DNA of 64,000 nt. It comes from Parietaria judaica (taxonomy: Eukaryota > Streptophyta > Magnoliopsida > Rosales > Urticaceae). The stretch's first letter is position 1, and every line of letters begins with the position of its first letter. Location: NCBI GenBank assembly GCA_954871525.1, contig OX940864.1, positions 24,422,001 to 24,486,000 on the forward strand, in the 5' to 3' direction. The position numbers were made by a program, and so were the translations under genes. The notes under the pieces are model-generated. The model had not been told where the DNA came from. It saw only the letters and a list, made by a program, of their open reading frames with translations, and did not search any database. Shown here one piece after another: positions 31,597 through 43,409 of the stretch.

Positions 31597-32452
31597 ATTA
31601 ATTAAAATATGGACCAATATACGCTTCGAATTAATTAATTAATATTTAACATTTAAATTATGTTTAAAATTAATTAATAATTCGAATTAATTAATAAAAT
31701 CAAAATAATTTTTTTTTCTTAAATGTAGCTAAATAGAATAACTGATTAATCTTAATCATTCCTTAATTATTTTCGAATTTTTTCTCCTGATTAATCAGTA
31801 TGCTAACGAATATCAAACTGTATATATAAACCAATATCAAACTGTAAATTTATTTACCAAAATTGTATATGTATATACCAATACTTAATGCGGGGAGTGC
31901 TTGTACAAATTGTAAATATCAACACGAATTTAGTATATGTATATACCAATATAAAATTGTAAATTTAATTACCAAAATTGTATATACCAATACTTAATAC
32001 GGGGACATTTTGTACAAATCGTAAATATCAATATGAATTTAGTATACGTAAATATATTAACAAAATATATTTACGTATATTTAAAAAACCCTTAAATATA
32101 TTAACAAAATTTTATTAACCTGTAAAAAACTGTATATATTTACAAAATTTTATTAACTTGTAAAAAAATTGTAAATATATTTACGATATTTTATGAACCT
32201 GTTGAACTGTAAACATATTTACAACGCGCGACACAACAAGTCGGACGACCGATGCACGCTCTGGCGACTTCGTTCACGAGCTTCAGCTGCGCCGACATGC
32301 GGTCCCTGTCATGCCCAGATCTATACAATCCTTCCTGAAAGCGCCTCCTCCGCAACCGCCGACGATGAACGCTCTGGTGACGTCGTTGTTTTCAGCCCCG
32401 CCTTTGTAGCCTTCTCTCCTCATCCGCCCCGCCCTAAGATAGGCTGTCGAAA

Positions 32453-32812
32453 TCACCGTTGCTCATCCGCCGACGATGAGCGCTCCGGTGGCTTCATGCT
32501 CGGTCTCATCAATATCAATGGCGCTCCGGTCGGCTCCGTCAAGGTTCGGAGGAAGAAGCCGTAGCCGAGAGCAAAGTGGACCGACGTGGCGAAGCAGATC
32601 GGCTCCATTACGTCCCAGAAGGTCAGCCTCATCGCCGCCATTGTTTGGAGCAGCACGAGCCCTAGGCCGCAGTAGAGCTCGCCTTTCACCTGCTCTCTCG
32701 CTCTTCGGTCGATCCTCGCCTTTTGCTTCTCCATCTCTTCGAACTCTGCTCTGCTTGGATCGCTAACCCTCTCCATTGACTGTGATATTATCGTCTCCAT
32801 TGATTTGGCCAC
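32453..32812 (-). pseudogene. Captured fragment of a mitochondrial calcium uniporter (MCU) gene
   Basis: The 119-codon frame reads ..IDRRAREQVKGELYCGLGLVL.. (split here) then MRLTFWDVMEPICF and YGFFLRTLTEP. This is the plant MCU pore region: the DVMEP box holds the Asp and Glu that form the calcium filter in the inner mitochondrial membrane. As I recall the family, plant MCU has four more residues between TFW and DVMEP (a second Trp), so this piece has an in-frame 12-base loss. It lacks the N-terminal half and transit peptide and ends in unrelated sequence. It sits between the ends of a Mutator-like element, and the sister element at 33324 lacks it. Confidence 0.7.
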
Positions 32813-33323
32813 CTATACTTGTTGAAGCACAGTTTAGAGAGAGAAAGGAGACGGAAGGAATTAGTGAAAAGGAGAGAGAAAGATTTAAAATCAGATAAAT
32901 ATGGGAATAATTCCACCTTAATTTTAGGAAAATCAAATTTTGAAATTAACCTAAATAATTAATAATTAATTAACGAAATTAAAAAATATATAATTAATAT
33001 CAAGGTTATAATGGTCCAAAATTTATTAAAAATGGGCATAAATGAATTACTTGAAACTATGGGTATTTCTCTTAAACCTTGAATGGATTTTGGGCATTTC
33101 ATGGGTTTTTCTTTGAAAAAAATAGGCTAAAAGACCATCCTTTGGGATTTTGATTAGAATTGTACCTTCCCATACCCCCATGCCAAGACACATAATATTA
33201 TTCCGGAAGAGTATGAAATTAAATGAGATCTAAGGCCCCGTTCACTTGGACGTAATCAATTGTAATGGGATGTAATCGTAATAAGCAGAACTACTTATTA
33301 TGATGTTTAGTTACTAATTTTTT

Positions 33324-34073
33324 GGGTGAATGAACCAAATGCCCATTTGTGACTGAAGGTTTCGAAAAAATGCTCATTTCTATTTATGGTAATCCAAACA
33401 ACCCATTAATTAAAATATGGACCAATATACCCTTTGAATTAATTAATTAATATTTAGCATTTAAATTATGTTTAAAATTAATTAATAATTCGAATTAATT
33501 AATAAAATCAAAATAATTTTTTTCCTTAAATGTAGCTAAATAGAATAACTGATTAATCTTAATCATTCCTTAATTATTTTCGAATTTTTTCTCCTGATTA
33601 ATCAGTATGCTAACGAATATCAAACTGTATATATAAACCAATATCAAACTGTAAATTTATTTACCAAAATTGTATATGTATATACCAATACTTAATGCGG
33701 GGAGTGCTTGTGCAAATTGTAAATATCAACACGAATTTAGTATATGTATATACCAATATAAAACTGTAAATTTAATTACCAAAATTGTATATACCAATAC
33801 TTAATACGGGGACATTTTGTACAAATCGTAAATATCAATATGAATTTAGTATATGTATATACCATTATCAAATTAATTTTGTACAAATCGTAAATATCAA
33901 TTTGAATTTAGTATATGTATATACCAAAAAAAAAATTATGTATATACCAAATCTTAACACGGGGACTGCTTGTGTGAATCGTAAATATCAATATGAATTT
34001 GGTATATGTGTATACCAATATCAAACTGTAAATATATTTACAAAATGGCCAAGAACACCGTCGGAAGAAGCTA

Positions 34074-34107
<34 letters not shown>

Positions 34108-34369
34108 ACGAGAAAGCAGTGAGAAGGAGAGAGAGAGAGATTTAAAATCAGATAAATATGGAAATAATTCCACCTTAATTTTAGGAAAATCAAATTTCTC
34201 ATATAACCTAAATAATTAATAATTAATAAACGAAATTAAAAAAATATAATTAATATCAAGGTTATAATGGTCCAAAATTTATTAAAAATTGGCATAACTG
34301 AATTAATTGAAACTATGGGTATTTCTCTTAAACCTTTAATGGATTTTGGGCATTTCATGGGTTTTTCTT
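33324..34369. mobile_element. Mutator-like sister copy without captured gene
   Basis: From the GGGTGAATGAACC start through about 34040 it follows the outer element at 30029-33111 almost base for base (after removing the inner insertion), and it shares the same right end. Where the outer copy carries the uniporter fragment, this copy has only a short sequence and an AG/GGG simple repeat (34073-34100). A clear target duplication is not visible. Confidence 0.65.
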
Positions 34370-34582
34370 TAAAAAAAATAAGGAAGTAATGACAATTACA
34401 TTGTAATCAAAAGTTCCTATTTTGATGGAATGGTCATTACAAAATTCAACCGATTGAATTGGAATTACAATCTCACTCTCATCTTCTTCGTTTTCATACT
34501 ATACCCTCAATAACTACCCATTTCCTCCTACTTTTTCTCTACGTCCTATGCTTGTGCACTAGTATTTCTCTCTCCCATCACT

Positions 34583-34954
34583 GGGTCCGTTTGGCACAGT
34601 TTAATTTTTACAAAAATTATATTTAGTTTTAGTTTAAAAAACAAACTCTTTTTGAAAAAAAACCGGCAGGTGTTTGGTAAATTGTTTATAAAACAGTTGT
34701 TGCTGGTAACAAAAACTGATTTAGCGTTTGGTAAAAAAATTTATTTAGGCTAAAAAGACTAAAATAGACTAAAATCGTATTTTTGTTTTTAGAAAAAACC
34801 AAAAGCTATGAATCCTAGCTTTTACAATTCATGTACAAAAATTCAAAATCGATTTTGTGTTTTTTGGAAAAATAATATTGCCAAACACCTGAAAAGCGGT
34901 TAAGTTTATTTTATAAACAAAAACAGGGCTAAATAAGTTGTGCCAAACGCACCC
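34583..34954. mobile_element. 372-bp MITE with inverted ends
   Basis: GGGTCCGTTTGGCACAGTTTA at the left pairs with the complement of the right end, GGGTGCGTTTGGCACAACTTA (each about 20 bases). ACT flanks both sides. The superfamily is uncertain. Confidence 0.65.
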
Positions 34955-35405
34955 ACTATCTTTCTCCTCACTGATTGTAATCAAAACTATGTATTTATTT
35001 ATCATGTTGGTAACTTGGTATATTATTTATTACGTTTTATAAAATTTGCTATGTATTTTAGAAATCATCTTGCTTTTACAGTTCATAAACGAAATAATAA
35101 TAAACCGTATATTTAGTTTACGGGTTGGATAAAATTATCTAATTATGTGCTTATTGACACATTTTATATTGTAGTTTAATAGTTTGACACTTTTAAAATT
35201 TAATTGTTTTTATATAACGTAAGTTGAAATATCCGTTATGAATAGTTAAATACTAATAAAAAGTTATAAATGTAAGGATATTTTGGTAAATATTTATTGA
35301 TTACGTTGTATATTGTGTCTTACTAAACAACGTAATGGGCATTCATATCTTCATTACGACGGTCTAAGTAAACACCATAATCAATTACGATTACGATTCC
35401 AATAT

Positions 35406-35464
35406 ATTACGATTACGATTACGATTACGATTACGATTACGATTACGATTACGATTACGATTAC
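35406..35464. repeat. GATTAC hexanucleotide microsatellite
   Basis: About ten copies of GATTAC in a row near the right end of the Harbinger-like element; the surrounding AATTACGA words suggest it grew from element sequence. Confidence 0.9.
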
Positions 35465-35767
35465 AATCATTCAATTACAGCGAAGTGAACGTCCCCTAAA
35501 TATCACGGTTTCTTTTACTTTAACCTCTCTCTCATAGTCTCATTCAACGAGCCAAAAAAAGATAACTTTCTCGTTTTATCTTCTCTCTCACTCTCTCTCT
35601 CATCTTGAGGCTCGATCACTTCCGACCTTCCGTCCCCTCCATTAGCTCTACGTGGCTACGCCCTTCACTGCCGAATACGTTTGAGGGGTACAAAGCTCAA
35701 AACGGTTCTATGTTCAACTCTGAGAAGGTAAGGGAAAAGTTCATATATATATATATGAACTTTGCAG

Positions 35768-36006
35768 GCAGCAGCTTATGGCCTACCTGTGGTAGCCACC
35801 AGAAACGGAGGCCCGGTCGACATTATCAAGGTAGAAAATTGTTATGTATTGTGATTCGTATGACACTTAAAGATCTTAAAACTAACTACGGCGATGAGGT
35901 ATATTAGGCCTTGAACAACGACCTTCTGATTGACCCGCACGACTAGAAAGTCATAGAAGACGTCCTGTTGTAGCTCGTGGCAGACAAGAATTTGTGGCTC
36001 TGGACA
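35768..36006 (+). pseudogene. Sucrose-phosphate synthase fragment, two exons with stops
   Basis: Exon 35768-35830, after TTTGCAG, reads AAAYGLPVVATRNGGPVDI; exon from 35908, after ATATTAG, continues ALNNDLLIDPHD and LVADKNLWL. This is the nucleotide-sugar-binding part of the glycosyltransferase domain of plant sucrose-phosphate synthase, a cytosolic enzyme. Two in-frame TAG codons interrupt the second exon. Nothing else of the gene is visible around it, so it is a stray piece. Confidence 0.7.
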
Positions 36007-37087
36007 CAAAAAAAAAACCAATGATTCGAATATCGCGAATATCGGACGATTTTCGCTCGAAAAATCGCTGAAATGGCCTTCTCGATAACTTTTCTCTCTT
36101 AATCGTTGTCGTTTTTTACTTATCGCGATTTTTCGATTCGAAAAGCAAGCTACTCATCTCTCAAACTTATCAAGTGTATTTTCTCGAAAACCAAGCTACT
36201 TTTCGGTCAAAAACGATAAGTCAACCCTGGTATAAATTTTTCTTTTTCGCGGCAGAAGTTCCAACTTCTTTTAATTTAAGATTTTAAAGGTATTTTTAGG
36301 GTTTTTTTTAGTGGATCTTGAGTGTTTTGAAGTTTAAATGTTGTATATGTATGAATCATGTCAAATTTTCACATTTTTATTCTATATTTGTAGTAGTTAC
36401 TTAGAAAGCTATTAGGTTGAATGAAAGTTTAACTTTGAGTTTTATATTAGTTTAATTGTACATTTTACGTTTTGAATCGAATGTTGTAGTTGAAATTGAT
36501 TTTTTTTAGGTATATGATGGAATATAGATGAATTAAGATGGTTTGTGTGATTTTTGTTTTGTTTTGTTTTGTTTTTTTTTTTTTTGCAGATTTGGGTTAT
36601 ATTTTAGAGTTTATACGAATTGTTTCTAATTGCAATAAAAGTACCAATTTTTTGAAAATAGTGAATTTGAGATATATTTTAAATTTTTTTGATGTAATTT
36701 CATTTTGTAACATTGTATATAATAAATAAACTGTTAGTTTGACATAATTGTTTTTGTAATTTGAGGTTTTTCTGAATTATGACCTAATTGCGGTAAAAGT
36801 ACATATTTTTTGGAAATTGGTTAAGTTAAGCTAGTTAGTAGAATTTTTTGATGTAAAATAATTTTATAACATTGTATATAACTTATAAAATGCGAGGTTG
36901 ACATAGTTTTTTTTTTTAATTTGACGTTTTCCCGTATTGCAACCTTATTGCGACAAAAGTATATATTTTTTGGAAATTGATTAAATTGAGCTAATTCTTC
37001 TCTCTTTTTTTTATGTAAATTTATTTCGAAACATTGTATATAATTTTGAAACTGTGATTCTGACATAATATGTACATCATAGATTAA
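36007..37087. repeat. AT-rich DNA with a degenerate tandem repeat (about 146-162 bp)
   Basis: The phrase ATTGCxxxAAAAGTA followed by TTTTTTGGAAATTG and ACATTGTATATAA recurs near 36626, 36788, 36947 and 37093. The part from 36010 to 36230 is rich in ATCG/TCGA words, like 40400-40870. No gene is seen. Confidence 0.55.
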
Positions 37088-37384
37088 TCAATTATTGCAG
37101 AAAAAGTACATTGTACGTTTTTTAGTATTTTCATTCTATATTGGACTCTTTTTTCTTGCTCAAATTTTACAATATTATTAACCAAAAAAGGAGGAGAAAC
37201 AGTGGGGAAAAAGGGACAGAAGCAAAGTGAGGAAGACAAGGCATGAAGCGAAGTGAAGTTGGGCTTCTTACCTATCTCTATGTGTAAACTCTAAATGACT
37301 CCACCTAAATCATTAACTACATACGACAATAAGTACCAATATTTATCTTTATATATATGTACCAATGGTCCATGGACCCGGTTT
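37088..37384. repeat. Dispersed repeat copy 1, with the empty site of the solo LTR
   Basis: The segment from TCAATTATTGCAG to CATGGACCCGGTTTT recurs at 52510-53845 apart from the LTR there. AGGAA occurs once here (37230-37234), where the other copy has AGGAA-LTR-AGGAA. The repeat itself is unidentified. Confidence 0.85.
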
Positions 37385-38139
37385 TATCGTATCGCTTATT
37401 AATTTGGACAAGTATATAAAGGCAAATGGTCGACTGCAAGAAGCTTCCGGCCTCTAATATCGCTTATTAAGTTTGATGGATATATGTTATGTATAGGCAT
37501 TTTTCTAAAACCCGAGGAATCTTGCGGGTCGACCGCAAGAAGCTTGCATTTGGTGGATATGTGTTTGTGAATCAAGTGATGTATATGTGTATATATTTGT
37601 GTGTGTGAGTGAGTGTGAACATGATAAATGACTTTTGTAGTTATAGATTCTTCTTTGGGTGTTATAATCAGCGTTTAAGTTTCCGGAATTTTTCATTGTT
37701 ATGCCGCTCGATACGAGAAACCGATGAGTACCGGTAAAAAAAACGATACGAATCTTGCCGTTTTATGAGTTTCCGGGGTTTACCGAAAACCGAGAATGAA
37801 ACAGGAAACCCGATGAATCCTTCATAAAATTTATCAAATATCGGGAGTCTCCGATAATACCAAAAAGGCGGAACATGGGTGTTTCCTCGATAACAACTGG
37901 AACCTTGGTTAAAATTATGATAGAAGTGTCGGTTTCCACAAATTTCTCTAAAAGAACAGGTTTTTCAGTGGATTTTCTTGAAGGATATTTGTTGAGCTGT
38001 TTAAAATTTTTTGAGTAATTTTGTTTGTAGGTATTGTTTTTAGATTCTTAGTTCTGTTTCTTGGGTGTTGAGAGTAGGTTTTTGAGTGGGTCCTTGAAGG
38101 GTTTGTTGGCTTTCAATAAGAAAATCAGCTTGTTGCAAT
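37385..38139. other. Intergenic DNA, no gene seen
   Basis: AT-rich with a run of ACCGATGAGTACCGG-like words near 37720-37870. It resembles transposon debris, without clear ends. Confidence 0.4.
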
Positions 38140-39575
38140 GACGTATCCTTTCTTACTTTCAGTACATTGCAAACAAAAGCCGAAGTTCCGGGTCTAGAGA
38201 GCACTTTGGTTGCTTGTTTGGAAAGGATATTCAAAACAAAGTATGGCTCTTCTCTCATCCCAATGTACATGGTATGCAATCTCATTGACTTGTCTTGCAT
38301 AGATTCCCGCCAATTATCGGCACCTTTTTCTTCAAAGTCCGTGAAGATACTTCTTTTGTAAATGTTCTGTTCCTTTCAGCCTTTCGTACAAGTTGGTCTC
38401 AAGGCGGATTCTCAAACTGTACGGTGCCTGGCTTGTAATACGGTATGGTTGCATTTTGCTCATGCATTTTATTTTGTAGCGGTTCGGTCTCACACTCTTA
38501 GTAGTAATTGAAATAGATCTATTAATCTTTCTATACAGGAAATTTTGATCATGCTCTTCGTATGTTTTTGTTGTTCTACGAGTCATCTGATTCTTAATGT
38601 ATTAGATTTTTCGTGTTCTAATGGCATGAGGGAAAGTGGGCATGTTGATTTTCTTGTAAACACACTATCTCTTTACTCTAACCACTCACTGTAATTTCTT
38701 TCATTTTTTTCTTCTTCCGTATTTGTGTGCAATTGGGATTGCACATTCTTGACGTTCTTGACGTTTAACGACTTAGTAATCTTTTACTGCCTCGTTAAGA
38801 TTAACATTCTTTTTAATACCTAAATTGAGTCCAAATTCGCATATTATTACATTATTCTGTAAACTTTCTGCAGGTTGTGCGGCTTCTGGAAGATTTGAAC
38901 GAAGAAACTACAATTTCCGTGCAGCTTTTAATCAACTACGATATATATCAACTTTTGTGAAGAATTTATAAATTTCTCCGCATTGAACTAAAATGAAATG
39001 CCTTGCACAAACATTTAATGAAAAAAAAACTCGCCTGATGTGAACGAAGTAGCCAACCTTTGTCAATCACAGATCTACCAAGGATCTTAGATTTCATATA
39101 TAATTTTACAGTTTCTCAAGTCCTGCTGTTTTTGTTAGAAACCTAATTTGGATATATATTTTCGACAGGCTTATAGAATGATTACCGGACTGGTGTCTCG
39201 CTCATGGTTCCTAATGGAGATTTGCTCAAAACAGGAGATCATACATATAGTGACTAACCCAAATACAGAAACCACCAAAATAGGTATGTACTCTGTTCTT
39301 GACTTCTTTATATTAATTAATACAATCAGAGCCTCGAGCTCTAGTTTTTCAGTTCGATTTTGATACCGTGCATAAATGAGAGACTCCGATTTCCAATTGC
39401 ATTTGTGTTTTTTTTTTTTTTTTATTTGATTTGGGTGGTTTCATTCAGGTATGAAAGCTCGACGATATAACTGTTGCAAGGCAATCCAGAAGGCTCTTGC
39501 GTCTTCAAACAGGGTTTCTAGCAATCCTTCACTTGCTGCAATAGCCGGAAAGGTCAGTTTTCTTAAAAATAAAAC

Positions 39576-39610
<35 letters not shown>

Positions 39611-40005
39611 ATGTGTTATTACATTTTATTATAAATATGTAGAGAAGCCAATCTATGTGCCTGCCTGAACCCATTGTTACTGAGATGGTATGTGCCTGCC
39701 CGCATTTTGTAGCCGGTACCCCATCTTCTTTAAAAAAATTGGTGGGTGGTCCGCTCGCTGCCCGTACCCATCTGCCATCTTGGTGTGGTTGCCATTTGCC
39801 AGCACCCGAAATGACTGGGTTTTGGAGAGCAATGGGCACGGGTTTTTGACCAATGCCCGGCTGTTTGAGCATGACTATGTACAGTATAGAGTATTACAAA
39901 CAATTGGGGATATGCATGTAGGTGAATGAAGCTGTTGGATTGGGTCCGTATCTTGCTAGAAAGCTCGAAGCTCAGCCTGCCGTGAAGACAGCCGAGAGAT
40001 TTTGA
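38140..40005 (+). pseudogene. 26S proteasome non-ATPase subunit 5-like (ARM repeat) gene, partial
   Basis: Recognisable exons: about 38164-38270 (GLESTLVACLERIFKTKYG), 38380-38442 (PFVQVGLKADSQTVRCLACNT, split by design of the gene), 38874-38957 (VVRLLEDLNEETTIS), 39169-39283 (ITGLVSRSWFLMEI, TNPNTETTKIG), 39449-39552 (ARRYNCCKAIQKALASS) and 39922-40005 (GPYLARKLEAQPAVKTAERF, then TGA). The order and text match, from memory, the plant homologue of PSMD5, a chaperone of proteasome base assembly. A frame slip lies near 38160, and the long middle region between 38957 and 39169 is missing. I call it a decayed gene. Confidence 0.6.
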
Positions 40006-41816
40006 ACTTTTTATTATAAACCGCTTTTGTTTTTCTTAGTTTATTACAAATGTTGCATGTGTTCTTTTTTAAAGTGAATTAAGTGTTCGTTGTAAAAATC
40101 ATTGCAAAAATGTGAATGCAGCGATATGGTACCCTTACGCCAAATATGCCCAAGTGAAAATTTATTGGAAACTAGAAATACAATTTTCGGGTGAAAAGAT
40201 CGGTCTCAAAGCTACTCTTAACCCGGATTTTTTCCCTTAAAAGTTGAGCTCTTTTGTCATAAATTAGAAAATCAAGATTAGGCCGAGACAAAAAAAAAAT
40301 GTTAGAATCGGGTTTTTGATTATGGTATAACTTATATATTTTTAATAATTTTTTTAATATTAACTATGAATTTTTATTATAATTTTATTTCATGCACTAT
40401 TTTGAAGTTTGGATCAAGGTTTAGAATGTCGTTTTTGCCCACAAATCGGTTGTCTTTTCGAGGATTATCGATAGATTTTGAGGATTATCAAGGGAAAATT
40501 AACAAAACTATAACTTATCGTTATCGAAAGTTATCGATGATTATCGATGGATTATCGACACTTATCGAAGATTATCAATGAAAAATTACTAAAACAATTT
40601 TAGGAATATATTTACTAAGTTTATATATGTAAATAAAATATAGTCTCACTCTCACATATGTAAATGCCGTTTTTGGTTTTTTTGCATGAAGGTACTTTTG
40701 CCGAAAATTGTTGAAAAGTGCAAAATGTTTCAAAAAGTACCCAATTTTTTATTATTTTTACACTGTTTTTACATATTATCGATTGACATGGAATATTTGC
40801 CGATAACTATTGGCAAGACAAATAATCGACGTTTATCGAGGGTAGTCGTAGAAATTCGAACCTTGGTTTGGATTATGGTATCATTCGACTTGACTTTTTT
40901 TTTTTTTTGGTTTGATATAGTTTGAAAAATAGTGAGGAAAATGATTTTTTTCACCTTTCAAGAATTAAGGATATACTTCTAAAAGATGATGGCGAACCAC
41001 AATATTAAGAACCATCAGGAATTTTCGAAACAAGACGGGGACTCGATTTCGAAAAGCTCAAAGACTTGGAATGTGGTAGAAAAAAGGCTTAAAGCTAGCT
41101 ACGGTCTTGGTTGATTTCACTGACAAATTATTAATTAGGAGCTGGTTCTGATAGTTGAATAAGATTAGCGGATACCAAAAATCCGAAACATGGCCGAAGA
41201 TGAACTAAAGTCCGGTGCACAGTCTCCGTTCATCAATTCAACAAATAAAACTAACGTTGTACAACAATTTCACATCTTGCCAAGAAAGAATATAATGAAT
41301 AGCAGACTGTTAAAAAAAACAAAAGAAGGGGCAAAAAAATTGCTGAAAAAGATACAATGCAAGAATTGGAGCCGGGTTCAAAATTTGTATGAACCCAACC
41401 TATTGAACAACTTTTTTTTAATAGTAAATCTTCTAACAAAAAAAAAAACATCCTTCAATCTTAAAAAAATGGAAACTAAGATCATTTTTTTTTTTCAATT
41501 TCCGAACTAATAAGTTGAATATCGCAAGCTTGTCAATTGGGTATGGGGTCTCTGTCCGTGCATATCATGGCGTCATCGGAGTTGGGATGATCATGCGAGA
41601 GTTGTGATTTGGGATGATCTTGTTTAGATCTTGTTTTTTTTTTTTACTTTTAATTACAGCATATTTTACATTATTTAGTCTTGGATTCGAAGTCCTAATT
41701 TTTCTTCAAGAGTTAAGAATATATATTGTAATTTTTTAAAAATTATTTTGTTCTAATATTAATAAGTAGGTAGTTGGGGCAAAAATAGATTTGTTTTTAT
41801 CATTCACTGCGATTTA
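40006..41816. other. Intergenic DNA with a TTATCGA-rich stretch
   Basis: From 40430 to 40600 the words TTATCGA and GATTATC recur densely, similar to 36010-36230. No gene is seen; short frames near 41200 are in low-complexity A-rich DNA. Confidence 0.4.
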
Positions 41817-42810
41817 GGCCCCGTTTGGCATTGCTTATTATTAGGTGCTTTTGCTTTTTATAGAATTTTAAGTCAATATTTGTATTTAGTAAGTTACAAT
41901 AGAAGCACTTCGGTAAAAAGTTTAGCTTTTCTATAGGCAAAATTTAAAAGCAGATAATTGATGCTTTTGCTAGAATCTACTTTTGCTTTTCATCTTCTCT
42001 ATCCCCAAAAATACTTTTTTTGGTGGTAAAAGTACCAAAAATACATTTTACTAGGTTAAGAGTCTTATTCTTTTTAAGTGGTAAAAGTATCATTTTTTAT
42101 GTCCATATTTTTTAATTATTGTGGTTAAAGTATCAATTCTTTTTGGATAGAAAAGATACCAATTTTTTACATCCATTTTTTTAAAATTATTTCAGTTGAA
42201 GTACCAATTCTTATTGGGTGGTAAAAGTACCAAAAATATTTTACCATTGCGGTTAAAGTACCAATTTTTTTAAGTGGTAAAAGTACCTTTTTCGTTCACA
42301 TTCTTAAATCATTATAGTTAAAGAACCAATTCTTTTTGGAAGGTAAACATATATAAAAAAAACAAATACATATAATTATTGCAGTTAAAACATTAGTTTT
42401 TTTAGTTGGTAAAAATACTAATTTGTTACCGTGACCGGAAGAAACATGGATGTAAAAAATTGGTATTGTCGCCATAATTATTGTTAATTAAAAACATAAA
42501 AGGCATAACAAACTAAGCAATGTTTTTTATTTTATTTATTGAGTAATTATATTATTTATATTATTTTTTAACTTTTTATATTAATATTGAGATTTAATTA
42601 ACATTATTTATGTCTACTTTAGTATTTTGTTACATTTAGAAGCTAATTAAGTAAAATTTGTTGCCAAACAGTAAACTTGAACTTTTGAAAAAACCAATTG
42701 TTTTTTGTTTTCATTAACCAAACAGTGCATTACTTTCTCTGACAACACTTTTTCTGACAGTAAATTTTAAAAGCAATTCTGAAGACAGCACAGCAATGCC
42801 AAACTGGGCC
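41817..42810. mobile_element. Harbinger-like MITE of about 994 bp
   Basis: Left end GGCCCCGTTTGGCATTGCTT; complement of right end GGCCCAGTTTGGCATTGCTG. TTA flanks both sides (41814-41816, 42811-42813). Inside, GGTAAAAGTACCAATTTTT-like words recur. No coding sequence. Confidence 0.75.
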
Positions 42811-42875
42811 TTAGTAATTATGTTAGTTTTTACGGTAAAAGTATAATTGTTGATAATTTGTTGGCAAAATAGTCC

Positions 42876-43382
42876 TTAGATATTTTTTTCCGATTTTGAT
42901 ATTCGGCAACTCTGTGGTGATGATAACGGCTGCGGCGGCGCGTGGTGATCACCGGCGGAGCCCGGCGAGCTCTCGGCCTCTCCGGGCTCAGCCTTGGGGT
43001 GTTGACTGAAAATATCGTTGATAATGTTGTTACCGTCGCCGCCGATGATCATGTCCATCATCATACTGTTGTTGTTGTCGGAGGGGCTCGACGGGCCGGT
43101 CGATGGCGATGACAGATCGGGCGGTGCGGCGGAAGAAGCAGCCGCTGACGACATGTCGTCGGGTGGCGGAGAACATGCACGACATCATCATCATCTGGTC
43201 TTGATAAACGGCTCGATGAAGGCCACGGAGTCGCTGGCCGATCTGCGGTGGGACCCGCGATGCGCCGCCGCGAAGTCCGGGAAATCGTCCCAGCCCTGCC
43301 GCTGCGGCTGCTCGGCCGCGTAGGCGTTATTCATCGGCCAATGGCTCATGCTCATCGGTATTTTCGTTGGTAGTTGCGCCAT
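42876..43382 (-). pseudogene. bZIP transcription factor gene fragment (group E, bZIP34/61-like)
   Basis: The start at 43382 reads MAQLPTKIPMSMSHWP, then WDDFPDFAAAHRGSHRRSASDSVAF, which is the N-terminal signature of plant group-E bZIP factors. A second stretch (from 43154, MSSAAASSAAPPDLSSP) continues the family pattern in another frame, so at least one indel lies between about 43150 and 43195. The basic region and leucine zipper are missing. A MITE lies 65 bp beyond its 3' end, and a solo LTR starts 28 bp upstream of the ATG. Confidence 0.65.
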
Positions 43383-43409
43383 TGCAGCGATTGTAACGGC
43401 GGTGACCAC

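Larger units (their letters stand above)
30029..33111. mobile_element. Outer Mutator-like (Pack-MULE type) element
   Basis: The left end GGGTAAATGAGCC and the right end ..ATGGGTTTTTC are imperfect inverted repeats with AAATGCCCA-type words at matching distances. Both flanks carry TTTGAAAAAAA (30018-30028 and 33112-33122), a 9-11 bp target duplication as expected for Mutator elements. It encloses a second element (30110-31596) and a GC-rich captured gene piece (32225-32812). No transposase is seen, so it is non-autonomous. Confidence 0.7.
33234..35496. mobile_element. Harbinger-like non-autonomous element containing two other elements
   Basis: Left end GGCCCCGTTCACTTGG; the complement of the right end is GGGGACGTTCACTTCG. 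Both flanks are TAA (33231-33233 and 35497-35499), the 3-bp target duplication of PIF/Harbinger elements. It is interrupted by the Mutator-like copy at 33324-34369 and the MITE at 34583-34954, and carries a GATTAC hexamer array near its right end. No transposase is seen. Confidence 0.7.

Noticed and set aside
35406..35464. Interstitial telomere repeat
   Set aside because: The unit is GATTAC, not the plant telomere unit TTTAGGG.
39640..39900. Extra exon in the proteasome-subunit gene (about 144 codons open on the minus strand)
   Set aside because: It matches neither the family pattern nor the gene strand; more likely intron or inserted DNA.
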